DNA of 64,000 nt. It comes from Undibacterium cyanobacteriorum. Its GTDB lineage: Bacteria; Pseudomonadota; Gammaproteobacteria; Burkholderiales; Burkholderiaceae_D. The stretch is taken from NCBI RefSeq assembly GCF_031326225.1, contig NZ_CP133720.1, forward strand, positions 434,001-498,000, written 5' to 3'. The notes under the pieces are model-generated. The model was given only the letters and a program-made list of their open reading frames with translations, was not told the DNA's origin and did no database searches. The position numbers were made by a program, and so were the translations under genes. Below are positions 1 through 8,328 of this stretch, in pieces. The stretch's first letter is position 1. Each line of letters opens with the position of its first letter.

Positions 1-1152
1 GGCAAGAAGCAAGGTATTGCGACGATTAATGAGTTTGATGATAAATCATTGGAAAAGGTGGTGCGTCGTGCGGAAGATCTTGCACGTCTGGCGCCGGAGA
101 ATCCAGAGTTCATGTCCGCAGTCGAAAAACAAACATACAAAGCGACACCAACCTTCGTACAAAAGACGGCCGATATCGATCCTGAATTCCGTGCTCAAGT
201 AGCAGCTTACTCGATTGAGGCATGTAAGAAAAAGAACTTGGTCGCGGCTGGTTTCTTTACGGATGTCAGTGCTTTCACCGCGGGCGCGAATTCCAATGGC
301 GTGTTTGGTTATCAACGTGAAACGGGGCTCGATTTTACCTGTACCGTTCGTACGGAAGATGGTCGCGGGTCGGGATGGGTGAAGCGTTCGATTGGCGATG
401 TGAATCGTTTTGACGCGCGCGAAGCGGCCGATGTGGCGATCGAAAAGGCCTTGCGTTCGGTTGATGCAAAAGCCTTGGAACCAGGACGATACACCGTCAT
501 TTTGGAACCCGCGGCGACTTCGGAATTGATCGGTGTCATGTTAGGGAGTTTTGATGCGCGCTCGGCCGATGAGGGACGCAGTTTCCTGTCGAAAAAAGGT
601 GGAGGCAATCGTTTGGGGGAAAAGCTGTTCGATGAACAAGTGAACATTTGGGCGGATCCTTGGAACCCAGATGTGCCAGTATTGCCGTGGGATGGTTCGA
701 TGTTGCCGCGCGAGCGCGTTGACGTGATTAAAAATGGCCGCATTAACGCACTGGAATACTCGCGTTTCTGGGCACAGAAACAAAAAGTTGCGGCGCGTGC
801 GGGGCATGGCAACATGATTATGGCGGGTACAGACAAATCGACGGAAGAACTGATCGCCAATACCAAGAAAGGCATTCTGGTGACGCGTACTTGGTATATC
901 CGCATGGTGGACCCACAATCGGTTTTGCTGACTGGTTTGACACGCGATGGCACCTTCTATATCGAAAATGGCAAGATCATGTATCCGGTGAAAAACTTCC
1001 GCTTCAATGAGAGTCCAGTCACGATGTTGAATAATATCGAAGAAGTCGGCAAGCCGGTCGTTATTGCAGGCGACGAAGTCTCATATCAAATGCTGATTCC
1101 AGCAATGAAGGTGCGTGACTTTAATTTCACCTCATTGTCCGATGCGGTTTAA
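1..1152 (+). CDS. TldE/PmbA-like protein, C-terminal part (cut by window start)
   Basis: The reading frame is open from base 1, so the start lies outside the window; the first codons read GKKQGIATINEFDDKSLEKV, which matches the interior of the full-length paralogue at 3098-4426. TldD/TldE (PmbA) proteins form a heterodimeric zinc protease in which TldE is the non-catalytic partner. The HEXXXH zinc motif is absent here, as expected for a TldE subunit. The C-terminal half contains the family-typical glycine-rich stretch (FLSKKGGGNRLGEKLFDEQV) and ends in VRDFNFTSLSDAV. It is followed after 155 bases by the TldD-like gene and is clearly a duplicate of the gene at 3098, with long identical runs. 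Function of this copy is inferred from the family. Confidence 0.88.
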   Translation, partial: GKKQGIATINEFDDKSLEKVVRRAEDLARLAPENPEFMSAVEKQTYKATPTFVQKTADIDPEFRAQVAAYSIEACKKKNLVAAGFFTDVSAFTAGANSNGVFGYQRETGLDFTCTVRTEDGRGSGWVKRSIGDVNRFDAREAADVAIEKALRSVDAKALEPGRYTVILEPAATSELIGVMLGSFDARSADEGRSFLSKKGGGNRLGEKLFDEQVNIWADPWNPDVPVLPWDGSMLPRERVDVIKNGRINALEYSRFWAQKQKVAARAGHGNMIMAGTDKSTEELIANTKKGILVTRTWYIRMVDPQSVLLTGLTRDGTFYIENGKIMYPVKNFRFNESPVTMLNNIEEVGKPVVIAGDEVSYQMLIPAMKVRDFNFTSLSDAV

Positions 1153-1215
1153 TTTGGTCTTCGTAAGAACAGCAAAAAAAGGGATTGGGAAGTGTGAGGC
1201 GCTCATACTTCCTTA

Positions 1216-1270
1216 TTCATTGAATGTTCATTGAAAGTTCATTGAATGTTCATTGAATATTCGTTGAATA
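1216..1270 (+). repeat. Five tandem 11-bp repeats upstream of the Tat-TldD gene
   Basis: Units at 1216-1226, 1227-1237, 1238-1248, 1249-1259 and 1260-1270 follow TTCATTGAATG; units 1 and 3 are identical and the others differ by one to three bases. Each unit contains the 9-bp dyad TTCATTGAA (TTCGTTGAA in the last). The period is close to one helical turn, and the array ends 37 bases before the start codon at 1308. A regulator-binding array is an inference. Confidence 0.85.
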
Positions 1271-1307
1271 AAGCTTGAACTTGTCATGCAGAGTTTCGGG
1301 GGAGTAC

Positions 1308-2945
1308 ATGGAAAGACGTGAATTTTTAAAGATTGGTGGTATCGCTGCGGGTGGTCTGATGATTCCAGTGTTCGGTAACGCAATTGCGGCCGAGGAACTC
1401 ATGAACCCGATGGCGAAAGCCTTCAAAAAGAAGTTGGCCGACGCTGCTTTGAATGCGGCAACGCAGGCGGGCGCGAGCTACTGTGACGTACGTGTGGGGC
1501 GCTATGTGAATCAATTCATCACCACACGTGATACGCGCGTAGAAAATATCGTGAATAGCGAATCGATGGGCGTTGGGATTCGCGTGATTGCCGGCGGCGC
1601 ATATGGGTTTGCCTCGACCAATCAAATGACGCCTGAGGCAATCGCAGCAACTGCTAAGCAAGCGGTCGCCATCGCGAAGGCGAACGCTAAGTTACAGAGT
1701 GAACCTTTGGTATTGGCGCCAGTGAAAGGTTTGGGTGAAGTGGCATGGGCGACGCCATTTACTAAGGATTGGCGCAAGGTCCCGGTCAAAGAGAAAGCCG
1801 AGATGTTGATTGCAGCCAATCGTGCAGGCCTCGAAGCTGGTGCTAGCTTTATGCAGTCGAACTTATTCCAGGTGAATCAAGAGAAATATTTTGCTTCAAC
1901 CGATGGCTCCTACATTGATCAAGATATTCATCGCCTGTGGGCGCCGATGACGGCCACAGCGGTCGATAAAGCGACCAATAAATTCCGTAGTCGCGAAAGT
2001 TTATCGTCACCAGTGGGAATGGGTTTTGAGTTTTTCGATGCCAACCCGCAAGATAAAGTACAAGCAGCTGGTGGCGTGACCACACTCTATAAACGCTCGG
2101 TGGACTTGATCGAAGAAGCGCGCGAAAGTGGACGGCAAGCGCGTGAGAAATTGAGTGCCAAATCGATCGAGCCTGGCAAGTATGATTTGGTCTTGAGCCC
2201 AGAACATTTATTCCTGACGATTCATGAATCGGTCGGCCATCCGACCGAATTAGATCGTGTCTTGGGTTATGAAGCGAACTATGCGGGTACCAGTTTCGCG
2301 ACGCTGGATAAATGGCGCTCTAAGAACTTTAAGTTTGGCGCAGAGCGAGTCAATTTCTTCGCTGATAAAACTACGCCCGGTTCGCTCGGAGCGGTAGGCT
2401 ACGATGATGAAGGCGTGCCGTGCAAACGCTGGGATATTATTAAAGACGGCGTGCTCGTGAATTATCAAGCGACCCGCGATCAAGTGCATTTGATCGATCA
2501 AAATGAATCGCACGGATGTTCTTACGCCGATAGTTGGAGCAGCGTTCAATTCCAACGTATGCCGAACGTCTCTTTGGCGGCAGGCAAAGCAGCGTTAACG
2601 CCAGACGAAATGATCAAAGATGTGAAAAAAGGCATCTACATTTTGGGACGTGGTTCTTATTCCATCGACCAACAACGCTACAACTTCCAATTCGGTGGCC
2701 AACTCTTTTTCGAAATTAAGAACGGCAAAATTGTGGGGCCAGTGGAGGATGTTGCGTATCAATCCAACACGCAAGAATTTTGGAATAGTTGCAGTGCGAT
2801 TTGTGATGAACGCGACTGGCGCATGGGCGGTTCTTTCTTCGATGGTAAAGGCCAGCCAAGTCAAGTCAGTGCCGTCTCACATGGTTCTAGTACCGCGCGC
2901 TTCAATGGTATCAATGTGATTAATACCGCACGTAAGATCGGCTGA
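1308..2945 (+). CDS. TldD-like metalloprotease with Tat signal peptide
   Basis: This is a 545-residue TldD-family protein. The start at 1308 is preferred over the upstream TTG at 1275 because it has a GGGGGAG ribosome-binding site and begins directly with the Tat signal MERREFLKIGG, a hydrophobic stretch and an AIA/IAA cleavage region near residue 28. The zinc motif HESVGH (HEXXXH) is at residues 306-311, so this is the catalytic subunit type. Classical TldD is cytoplasmic and acts with TldE in peptide processing such as microcin B17 maturation. An exported form suggests a periplasmic job. The Cys zinc ligand expected near the C-terminus in the E. coli-type CGK-GQ motif is not evident; the corresponding region reads DGKGQP and is followed by SHG with His at 525. 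It lies between two TldE-like genes. Confidence 0.9.
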   Translation: MERREFLKIGGIAAGGLMIPVFGNAIAAEELMNPMAKAFKKKLADAALNAATQAGASYCDVRVGRYVNQFITTRDTRVENIVNSESMGVGIRVIAGGAYGFASTNQMTPEAIAATAKQAVAIAKANAKLQSEPLVLAPVKGLGEVAWATPFTKDWRKVPVKEKAEMLIAANRAGLEAGASFMQSNLFQVNQEKYFASTDGSYIDQDIHRLWAPMTATAVDKATNKFRSRESLSSPVGMGFEFFDANPQDKVQAAGGVTTLYKRSVDLIEEARESGRQAREKLSAKSIEPGKYDLVLSPEHLFLTIHESVGHPTELDRVLGYEANYAGTSFATLDKWRSKNFKFGAERVNFFADKTTPGSLGAVGYDDEGVPCKRWDIIKDGVLVNYQATRDQVHLIDQNESHGCSYADSWSSVQFQRMPNVSLAAGKAALTPDEMIKDVKKGIYILGRGSYSIDQQRYNFQFGGQLFFEIKNGKIVGPVEDVAYQSNTQEFWNSCSAICDERDWRMGGSFFDGKGQPSQVSAVSHGSSTARFNGINVINTARKIG

Positions 2946-3097
2946 TCCTAAAGTGAATTCACGTGAGCTCAAATGAAGAGCTCTATGTAAATTATTCATG
3001 TATGTCGTTGTGGTTCACCTTTGAGAGATGCTTGCAAAAGGTAATCTGCTCCGCCTGAAGTGGCGCGATGGTGAAAAGAAAATACAAGGAAAAACAA

Positions 3098-4426
3098 ATG
3101 ATGCAGATGAGTCAAGAAGAAGCAAAACGAATTTGTGATCGCGTGATGGCATTGTCGCGCGCCGATGAATGCCGAGTCAGTATTCAAGGCACACGGGCTG
3201 GTAATATCCGCACTGCGCAAAATAGTGTATCGACTGCCGGCCTCAATCAAGATACGCAAATGTCGATCAGTGTCGCTTTTGGCAAGCGGCAAGGCACCAC
3301 CACCATTAATGAGTTTGACGATAAGGCATTGGAGCGTGCGGTACGTCGTGCCGAAGACATTGCACGACTTGCGCCAGAAAATCCAGAGTTCATGCCTGCC
3401 GTTGGTAAGCAAGAGTTCCGTGCGTCGAACACGTATTTTAAAGAAACCGCCGCAATCGATCCTGAATATCGTGCGGAGGTCGCGGCTCAAAGTATCAGTT
3501 TGGCGAAAAAGAATAAGCTCATTACGGCGGGCTTTTTCCTCGACACTGTAGGCTTTGAGGTGATCGCTAATTCGAATGATGTGTTTGGCTATCAAGAGTC
3601 TACCAATCTCAGTTTTAGCTGTACTGCGAGGACGGAAGATGGGCGAGGTTCTGGTTGGGTCACACGTTCGGCGAACGATGTTCGTTTATTCGATCCGCGT
3701 GAAGCCTCTGAAGTCGCAATTGAAAAAGCACTGCGTTCAGTCGATGCAAAAGCATTGGAGCCAGGCCGCTACACCGTGGTACTCGAACCTGCGGCCTCCT
3801 CTGATATTTTGAGTTTTATGTTCAATGCCTTCGATGCGCGATCGGCCGATGAAGGTCGCAGCTTCCTCTCGAAAAAAGGAGGCGGCAATCGCTTGGGCGA
3901 AAAAATGTTTGATGAACAAGTCAATATTTGGACCGACCCTTGGAATGCGGATGCGCCAGTAGTGCCTTGGGATGGTGGTTCGATGCTGCCTCGTGAAAAG
4001 ATGGCCATGGTGAAAAACGGCAAGATTGAATCGCTCCAATATTCTCAGTTCTGGGCCAAGAAGCAAGGCGTCGCTGCGAAGGGACGCGCTGGCAACACGA
4101 TCATGGCTGGCGGTGATAAAAGCACCGAGGAGTTGATCGCTTCGACCAAGAAAGGGATCTTGGTAACACGTACTTGGTATATCCGTTCGGTTGATCCGCA
4201 ATCGCTGTTGGTGACCGGCCTGACCCGCGATGGTACTTTCTACATCGAAAACGGCAAGATCAAGCACCCGATCAAGAATTTCCGTTTCAATGAGAGTCCA
4301 GTGACGATGTTGAACAACATCGAGGATTTAGGGAAGACGCAAGTCTTTGGCGATGGTCGGAAGATGGTGGTGCCAGCAATGAAATTACGTGACTTTAACT
4401 TCACTTCCTTGTCTGACGCGGTATAG
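3098..4426 (+). CDS. TldE/PmbA-like protein, full length
   Basis: A 442-residue TldE/PmbA homologue. The start at 3098 is chosen because AAGGA at 3086-3090 sits seven bases upstream; an ATG at 3068 lacks such a site, and ATGs at 3101 and 3107 are less well placed. No signal peptide is seen, unlike the TldD-like partner at 1308. The position equivalent to the HEXXXH motif has no histidines, so the protein should be non-catalytic. It shares long identical runs with the truncated gene at 1-1152, including YTV-LEPAA, DARSADEGRSFLSKKGGG and the terminal DFNFTSLSDAV, so the two arose by duplication. The most likely role is partner subunit of the TldD-like protease. Confidence 0.9.
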   Translation: MMQMSQEEAKRICDRVMALSRADECRVSIQGTRAGNIRTAQNSVSTAGLNQDTQMSISVAFGKRQGTTTINEFDDKALERAVRRAEDIARLAPENPEFMPAVGKQEFRASNTYFKETAAIDPEYRAEVAAQSISLAKKNKLITAGFFLDTVGFEVIANSNDVFGYQESTNLSFSCTARTEDGRGSGWVTRSANDVRLFDPREASEVAIEKALRSVDAKALEPGRYTVVLEPAASSDILSFMFNAFDARSADEGRSFLSKKGGGNRLGEKMFDEQVNIWTDPWNADAPVVPWDGGSMLPREKMAMVKNGKIESLQYSQFWAKKQGVAAKGRAGNTIMAGGDKSTEELIASTKKGILVTRTWYIRSVDPQSLLVTGLTRDGTFYIENGKIKHPIKNFRFNESPVTMLNNIEDLGKTQVFGDGRKMVVPAMKLRDFNFTSLSDAV

Positions 4427-4570
4427 AGCCAGGACGTCGAAACGATAGAGTGCGAGCGAGGCTGCTGGAAAACTCACCGAAGGTCTGAATTCATATGACT
4501 GAGGTGTGGCAGCCAAGCTCGCACAACGCAGCCAAATGCTCGCGAGTTGACGCCAATACAGAATTTGCGC

Positions 4571-5191
4571 ATGAGTTCCTACGATTTTTACTTCACACGA
4601 TTGATCTACGATTCCGGAGATTGGGACGTCGATATTCGCATGCCGAGTAATGTTCTGAATTCTTTAGTGGAGTACACCACTTTACGGGTCGATACGGTAG
4701 AACGCGTCGTGGCGCTGTCCGATCCCAAAATGCTGGAGGCGCCATTTTGCTATCTAGCAGGACATAAATTGGTGCAATTTAATCCGCAAGAGAGACGCAA
4801 TTTAGAGCGTTATATTCGTGGTGGTGGATTTTTATTTGTCGATGACTGCAATCACGACATTGACGGGATTTTCGCGAAATCTTTTGAAGCAGAGATGATG
4901 AAAATTTTTGGTCTCAAAGCTCTCAAGAAAATCCCCAACACCCATCCGCTGTATTCATGTTTCTTCAAATTTGATGGACCGCCCAATACAAGTGTTGAGC
5001 TCAATGGTTGGGGGGATGACTTAGTACACGACTACTTGAAGGCGATTGAAGTGAATGGCCGTGTCCGTCTTTTGTATAGCAATAAAGATTATGGTTGCGA
5101 GTGGGATTACGACTTTCGTAATAAACGATTTCTAGCCGTCGACAATACACGCTTCGCGGTCAATATTATTCAATACGCACTTGGTGCGTAG
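4571..5191 (+). CDS. DUF4159 domain protein
   Basis: A 206-residue protein beginning MSSYDFYFTRLIYDSGDWDVD, which matches the start of DUF4159 domains. A TTG at 4547 in the same frame would add eight residues; an in-frame stop lies at 4496. The core contains YIRGGGFLFVDDCNHDIDGIF, resembling the glutamine-amidotransferase-like fold proposed for DUF4159. No signal peptide or membrane span is visible in this form. It opens a run of six close-packed genes with MoxR, DUF58 and BatA-like products, a context in which DUF4159 is often found. No biochemical function is known to me. Confidence 0.85.
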   Translation: MSSYDFYFTRLIYDSGDWDVDIRMPSNVLNSLVEYTTLRVDTVERVVALSDPKMLEAPFCYLAGHKLVQFNPQERRNLERYIRGGGFLFVDDCNHDIDGIFAKSFEAEMMKIFGLKALKKIPNTHPLYSCFFKFDGPPNTSVELNGWGDDLVHDYLKAIEVNGRVRLLYSNKDYGCEWDYDFRNKRFLAVDNTRFAVNIIQYALGA

Positions 5192-5207
5192 ATGAGAGGA
5201 GTTTGAG

Positions 5208-6200
5208 GTGCACACCAGTTGGAATGAAGCAGAAATTGCGAGCTTACATGAGAAATTAGCTGCCTTACGCGCAAGTATGGGGCAAGTCATTGTGGGGCAG
5301 AAAGACGTGATCGAGTCACTGCTGATCTGTTTGATCTCTGGCAGCCATGCTTTACTTGAAGGTGTGCCCGGCTTAGGTAAGACCTTGTTAGTGAAATCAT
5401 TGGCGCAAGCGACCGATTTGCAATTCCGTCGCGTCCAATTTACGCCAGACTTGATGCCCTCTGATATCGTTGGTACCGAGATCTTAGAAGAAGATTTGAC
5501 GACGCGCCAACGTGTGTTTCGTTTTCAAGCGGGCCCTGTATTTACGCAAGTCTTGTTGGCCGATGAAATTAACCGCGCGCCGCCCAAGACGCAATCGGCT
5601 TTGCTCGAGGCGATGCAAGAACGGAGTGTCACTTTTGCAGGACAAACGCATCGTTTGCCGAATCCTTTTTTCGTGTTAGCCACGCAAAATCCGATTGAGC
5701 AAGCGGGTACTTATCCTTTGCCCGAGGCGCAATTAGATCGTTTCTTATTGCGAATCGATGTTGGGTACCCGACTGAAGCAGAAGAAATTGATATGGTGGC
5801 TCGCACCACGCACGCCGGTTTAGCCGAGGCCACGCCAGCGATGGATGTCACTAGCTTGTTGCGTCTGCAAACTTTAGTGCGTGAAACAGAGATCGGTGAT
5901 CATCTGTTGCGCTATGCAACGCGATTGATTCGTGCAACACGACCACAGGATAGCGCGGTCGAACGAGTGCGCAAACAAGTTGCCTGGGGTGCGGGGCCGC
6001 GTGCCGGCCAAGCCTTAGTGTTAGCAGCCAAAGCGCGTGCTTGTTTATATGGCCGTTTAGCCGTGACACGCGAAGATATTGCGGCGATGCTCCTTCCGGT
6101 GTTGGCACATCGCGTCTTGCGTAACTTTGAGGCAGAAGCTGATGGTGTGGCGATTGCGGATATCTTGCAAGCGATTACGGCTCAAATTCATATCGAATAA
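5208..6200 (+). CDS. MoxR-family AAA+ ATPase
   Basis: 330 residues, GTG start with GAGAGGAG upstream. Walker A GVPGLGKT is at 52-59, Walker B VLLADE at 115-120, and a sensor-1 region follows with ATQNP near 159-162 and the typical PEAQLDRF motif. MoxR ATPases are thought to be chaperone-like ATPases that work with VWA or DUF58 partners to mature or assemble protein complexes. The gene is 16 bases after the DUF4159 gene and five bases before the DUF58 gene, so co-translation is likely. The family call is secure; the client is unknown, with the TldD/TldE proteins upstream as one candidate. Confidence 0.96.
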   Translation: MHTSWNEAEIASLHEKLAALRASMGQVIVGQKDVIESLLICLISGSHALLEGVPGLGKTLLVKSLAQATDLQFRRVQFTPDLMPSDIVGTEILEEDLTTRQRVFRFQAGPVFTQVLLADEINRAPPKTQSALLEAMQERSVTFAGQTHRLPNPFFVLATQNPIEQAGTYPLPEAQLDRFLLRIDVGYPTEAEEIDMVARTTHAGLAEATPAMDVTSLLRLQTLVRETEIGDHLLRYATRLIRATRPQDSAVERVRKQVAWGAGPRAGQALVLAAKARACLYGRLAVTREDIAAMLLPVLAHRVLRNFEAEADGVAIADILQAITAQIHIE

Positions 6201-6205
6201 GTCTC

Positions 6206-7093
6206 ATGCACGACCTCCCCACCTTGCTGGCTCACAGCAAAGATCTTGACCTCATTGTTCGTCACGTGTTGGCGGGCTTAGGGCATGGTTTGCACGCCGG
6301 TCGTGAACGCGGTGCGGGTGTGGAATTTTCCGAATATCGCGCCTATGCGCCTGGGGACGAGTGGCGCCGTGTTGATTGGAAGCTGTTGGCGCGTAATGAT
6401 CGTTATTATGTACGTGAGGCGGAACGCGATAGCCATGTTGCCGTATGGTTTTGGTTGGACGCCAGTGCGTCGATGGCGGAGACTTCCTACCAAGCGCATG
6501 CGCAGGGCTATAGCAAATTGGACTATGCACGCGTAGTGTTGGCGTGCCTTGCGGCGATCGCGCAGCGCCAAGGTGATGCATTTGGTCTCATGATTGCGAG
6601 CGATGGCGGTATACAAATGACGCCGGTAGCACGAGGACCACGTCAGTTCCAGCGAGTGGTGGCGCGTGCTCAAAAAGCGCAGGCGCGTGGTTCTTTACCT
6701 AATGCCGAGACCCTTGCCGCGCATTTGCATTTTGCGCGAGCGCCGAGTCTTTTATTTTGTATCACGGATGCTTTAGATTGGCCTTCGGCACAGAGTGAGA
6801 GTTTAATGCGCTTGCGTCGTATGCAACATGATGTTCGCATCTTGTGCTTGCAAACCGAAGCGGAAAAAGAAGCCAATTTTGCACGCGACCGAAATTATGT
6901 TGACCCAGAACATCCGACTCGCTGGGTCGCTTGGCGCGATGTCGATCGCCAAGCTTATCTAGCGAATGCGCAAAAACACTTTTCGCAGGTGGCGAGCGAT
7001 TGCCGTAGTGCCGATATTCCCTATTGGCAGTCTACGATTGAAGAGAGCCCCGCTAGTTGTTTGCGTTCCTTTTTACGTCAGGCGAGGCGCTAA
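6206..7093 (+). CDS. DUF58 / VWA-like protein, MoxR partner
   Basis: 295 residues. The N-terminal half has the DUF58 signature (GVEFSEYRAYAPGDEWRRVDW, about 38-58) followed by a MIDAS-like DASAS motif at 85-89 typical of von Willebrand A folds. DUF58 proteins are nearly always encoded next to a MoxR ATPase and are believed to be its metal-dependent partner. The gene begins five bases after the MoxR stop and its own stop overlaps the next start in a TAATG arrangement at 7091-7095. No membrane spans are seen. Confidence 0.93.
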   Translation: MHDLPTLLAHSKDLDLIVRHVLAGLGHGLHAGRERGAGVEFSEYRAYAPGDEWRRVDWKLLARNDRYYVREAERDSHVAVWFWLDASASMAETSYQAHAQGYSKLDYARVVLACLAAIAQRQGDAFGLMIASDGGIQMTPVARGPRQFQRVVARAQKAQARGSLPNAETLAAHLHFARAPSLLFCITDALDWPSAQSESLMRLRRMQHDVRILCLQTEAEKEANFARDRNYVDPEHPTRWVAWRDVDRQAYLANAQKHFSQVASDCRSADIPYWQSTIEESPASCLRSFLRQARR

Positions 7094-8328
7094 TGTTCAC
7101 GCTGAATGCGCTCTTTACGTGGTGGTGGCTGGCCTTACCTACTGTGTTGTTACCCTTGTGGTGGCATCGCCAACGGCAGAAGCAGCAACAAGTTTTTCCT
7201 TTAGCCAGTGCACAGTTTTTGCCAAATGCAGAACCGCAAACAGTGCAAGTATGGCGTTGGCGCGAGCTCATTCTCTTGTTGTTACGCCTGGCTATGCTGC
7301 TTTGTTTGATCGCACTCTTGGCGCAGTTCATCCGCGGGCAGCGTGGAGATACCGTGTTTGTCTCTAAAAAAGCAAACCCAACTTGGATTGCAGCGCAGCT
7401 AGCACAGCTCAATCAGCTCAGGCAGCAATCGAAGTCTCTTGAGGTATTAGAGTATTGCGAGCACGCGCCTTGCGATATTCAAACGGATTCCATTTTCGCT
7501 TGGTTGGAACAGCATCAAGCTCAGTGGCAGGATTCGAGTCGTTGGTACTTACTCGCCGCCGAAGCAGAATTATCCATGCCAGCCCAGGCACCGCGTTTCA
7601 CGCCAGCGTTCGAATTGCGCATCGCACCTCAGTTGGATGGGAATAAGGGCAAGGTTCCTGCTTCGCCCGCGCAGACAATCGCTGTTTATTTGAATACGCC
7701 ACGAGCAGATGATTGGCGCAAATGGTTTCAAGTTTTTGAAGTCAGCTCTCAGGGACAATTGCATTTTGTGCTTGAGGAGACCATGCCCTCTAAAGTGCAA
7801 TTGATTGTGTGGGAACGAGATTCTGCACCAGAGGAAGGGCTCAAAGCGCCTCTGTGGTGGACCACCAATCCGTCGCTGCAGCAAGGTGCGCAAACAGCAT
7901 CACATCGTTCCAGCGCTGTCGCCTTGTCCCCTCAAACGCCATTACCGCAAGGCGGTAATGGTTCGGCGTCGTTCAAACAATTTGAAACCGCACGTGGCCG
8001 GGTGTGGTTCGCAGATCAGCGTGATTGGCCTCTGCATTCCGATGATAGTCTCGCCGCTTGGCGCTTATTCGAGGCGTGGCGCGCCAGTCAGACCACTTTC
8101 ATGCCCCCGCCCGCTGTTTCCTATCAAAGTCCTGCGATGAAGGATGTGCAGAAACAAGGACCGAATGTCACACATTTCAATTCACCCACGACGCAGCAAT
8201 TCAGTCCTCGCCCAGCTTGGGAAGTTGGTAAGAGCTTGCGCAGTGAATGCGAAACGATACTGCTGAGTCTATTTGTGTTGTTCTTCTTATGTGAGCGAGT
8301 ATTGCATCATGCCAAACGCAAAGCATAA
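7093..8328 (+). CDS. BatA-like (aerotolerance regulator N-terminal) membrane protein
   Basis: 411 residues starting at the ATG that overlaps the upstream stop (TAATG). The N-terminus is a BatA-type hairpin: a Trp-rich segment (FTWWWLALPTVLLPLWW) followed by basic residues, the VFPLASAQFLP motif, and a second hydrophobic span around 56-75. A further span lies at the C-terminus (TILLSLFVLFFLCERVL). The central part, probably periplasmic, has no clear VWA MIDAS. BatA-like proteins accompany MoxR/DUF58 in Bat operons. The gene overlaps the next one by 20 bases, showing tight coupling. Confidence 0.85.
   Translation: MFTLNALFTWWWLALPTVLLPLWWHRQRQKQQQVFPLASAQFLPNAEPQTVQVWRWRELILLLLRLAMLLCLIALLAQFIRGQRGDTVFVSKKANPTWIAAQLAQLNQLRQQSKSLEVLEYCEHAPCDIQTDSIFAWLEQHQAQWQDSSRWYLLAAEAELSMPAQAPRFTPAFELRIAPQLDGNKGKVPASPAQTIAVYLNTPRADDWRKWFQVFEVSSQGQLHFVLEETMPSKVQLIVWERDSAPEEGLKAPLWWTTNPSLQQGAQTASHRSSAVALSPQTPLPQGGNGSASFKQFETARGRVWFADQRDWPLHSDDSLAAWRLFEAWRASQTTFMPPPAVSYQSPAMKDVQKQGPNVTHFNSPTTQQFSPRPAWEVGKSLRSECETILLSLFVLFFLCERVLHHAKRKA

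Noticed and set aside
312..953. 213-residue minus-strand frame inside the first TldE-like gene
   Set aside because: It mirrors the high-quality TldE coding frame; no ribosome-binding site and composition unlike a real protein.
2965..2983. GAGCTC-N7-GAGCTC hairpin after the TldD gene as terminator
   Set aside because: Only six pairs and no T run; the downstream TldE-like gene probably belongs to the same transcript or the hairpin is chance.
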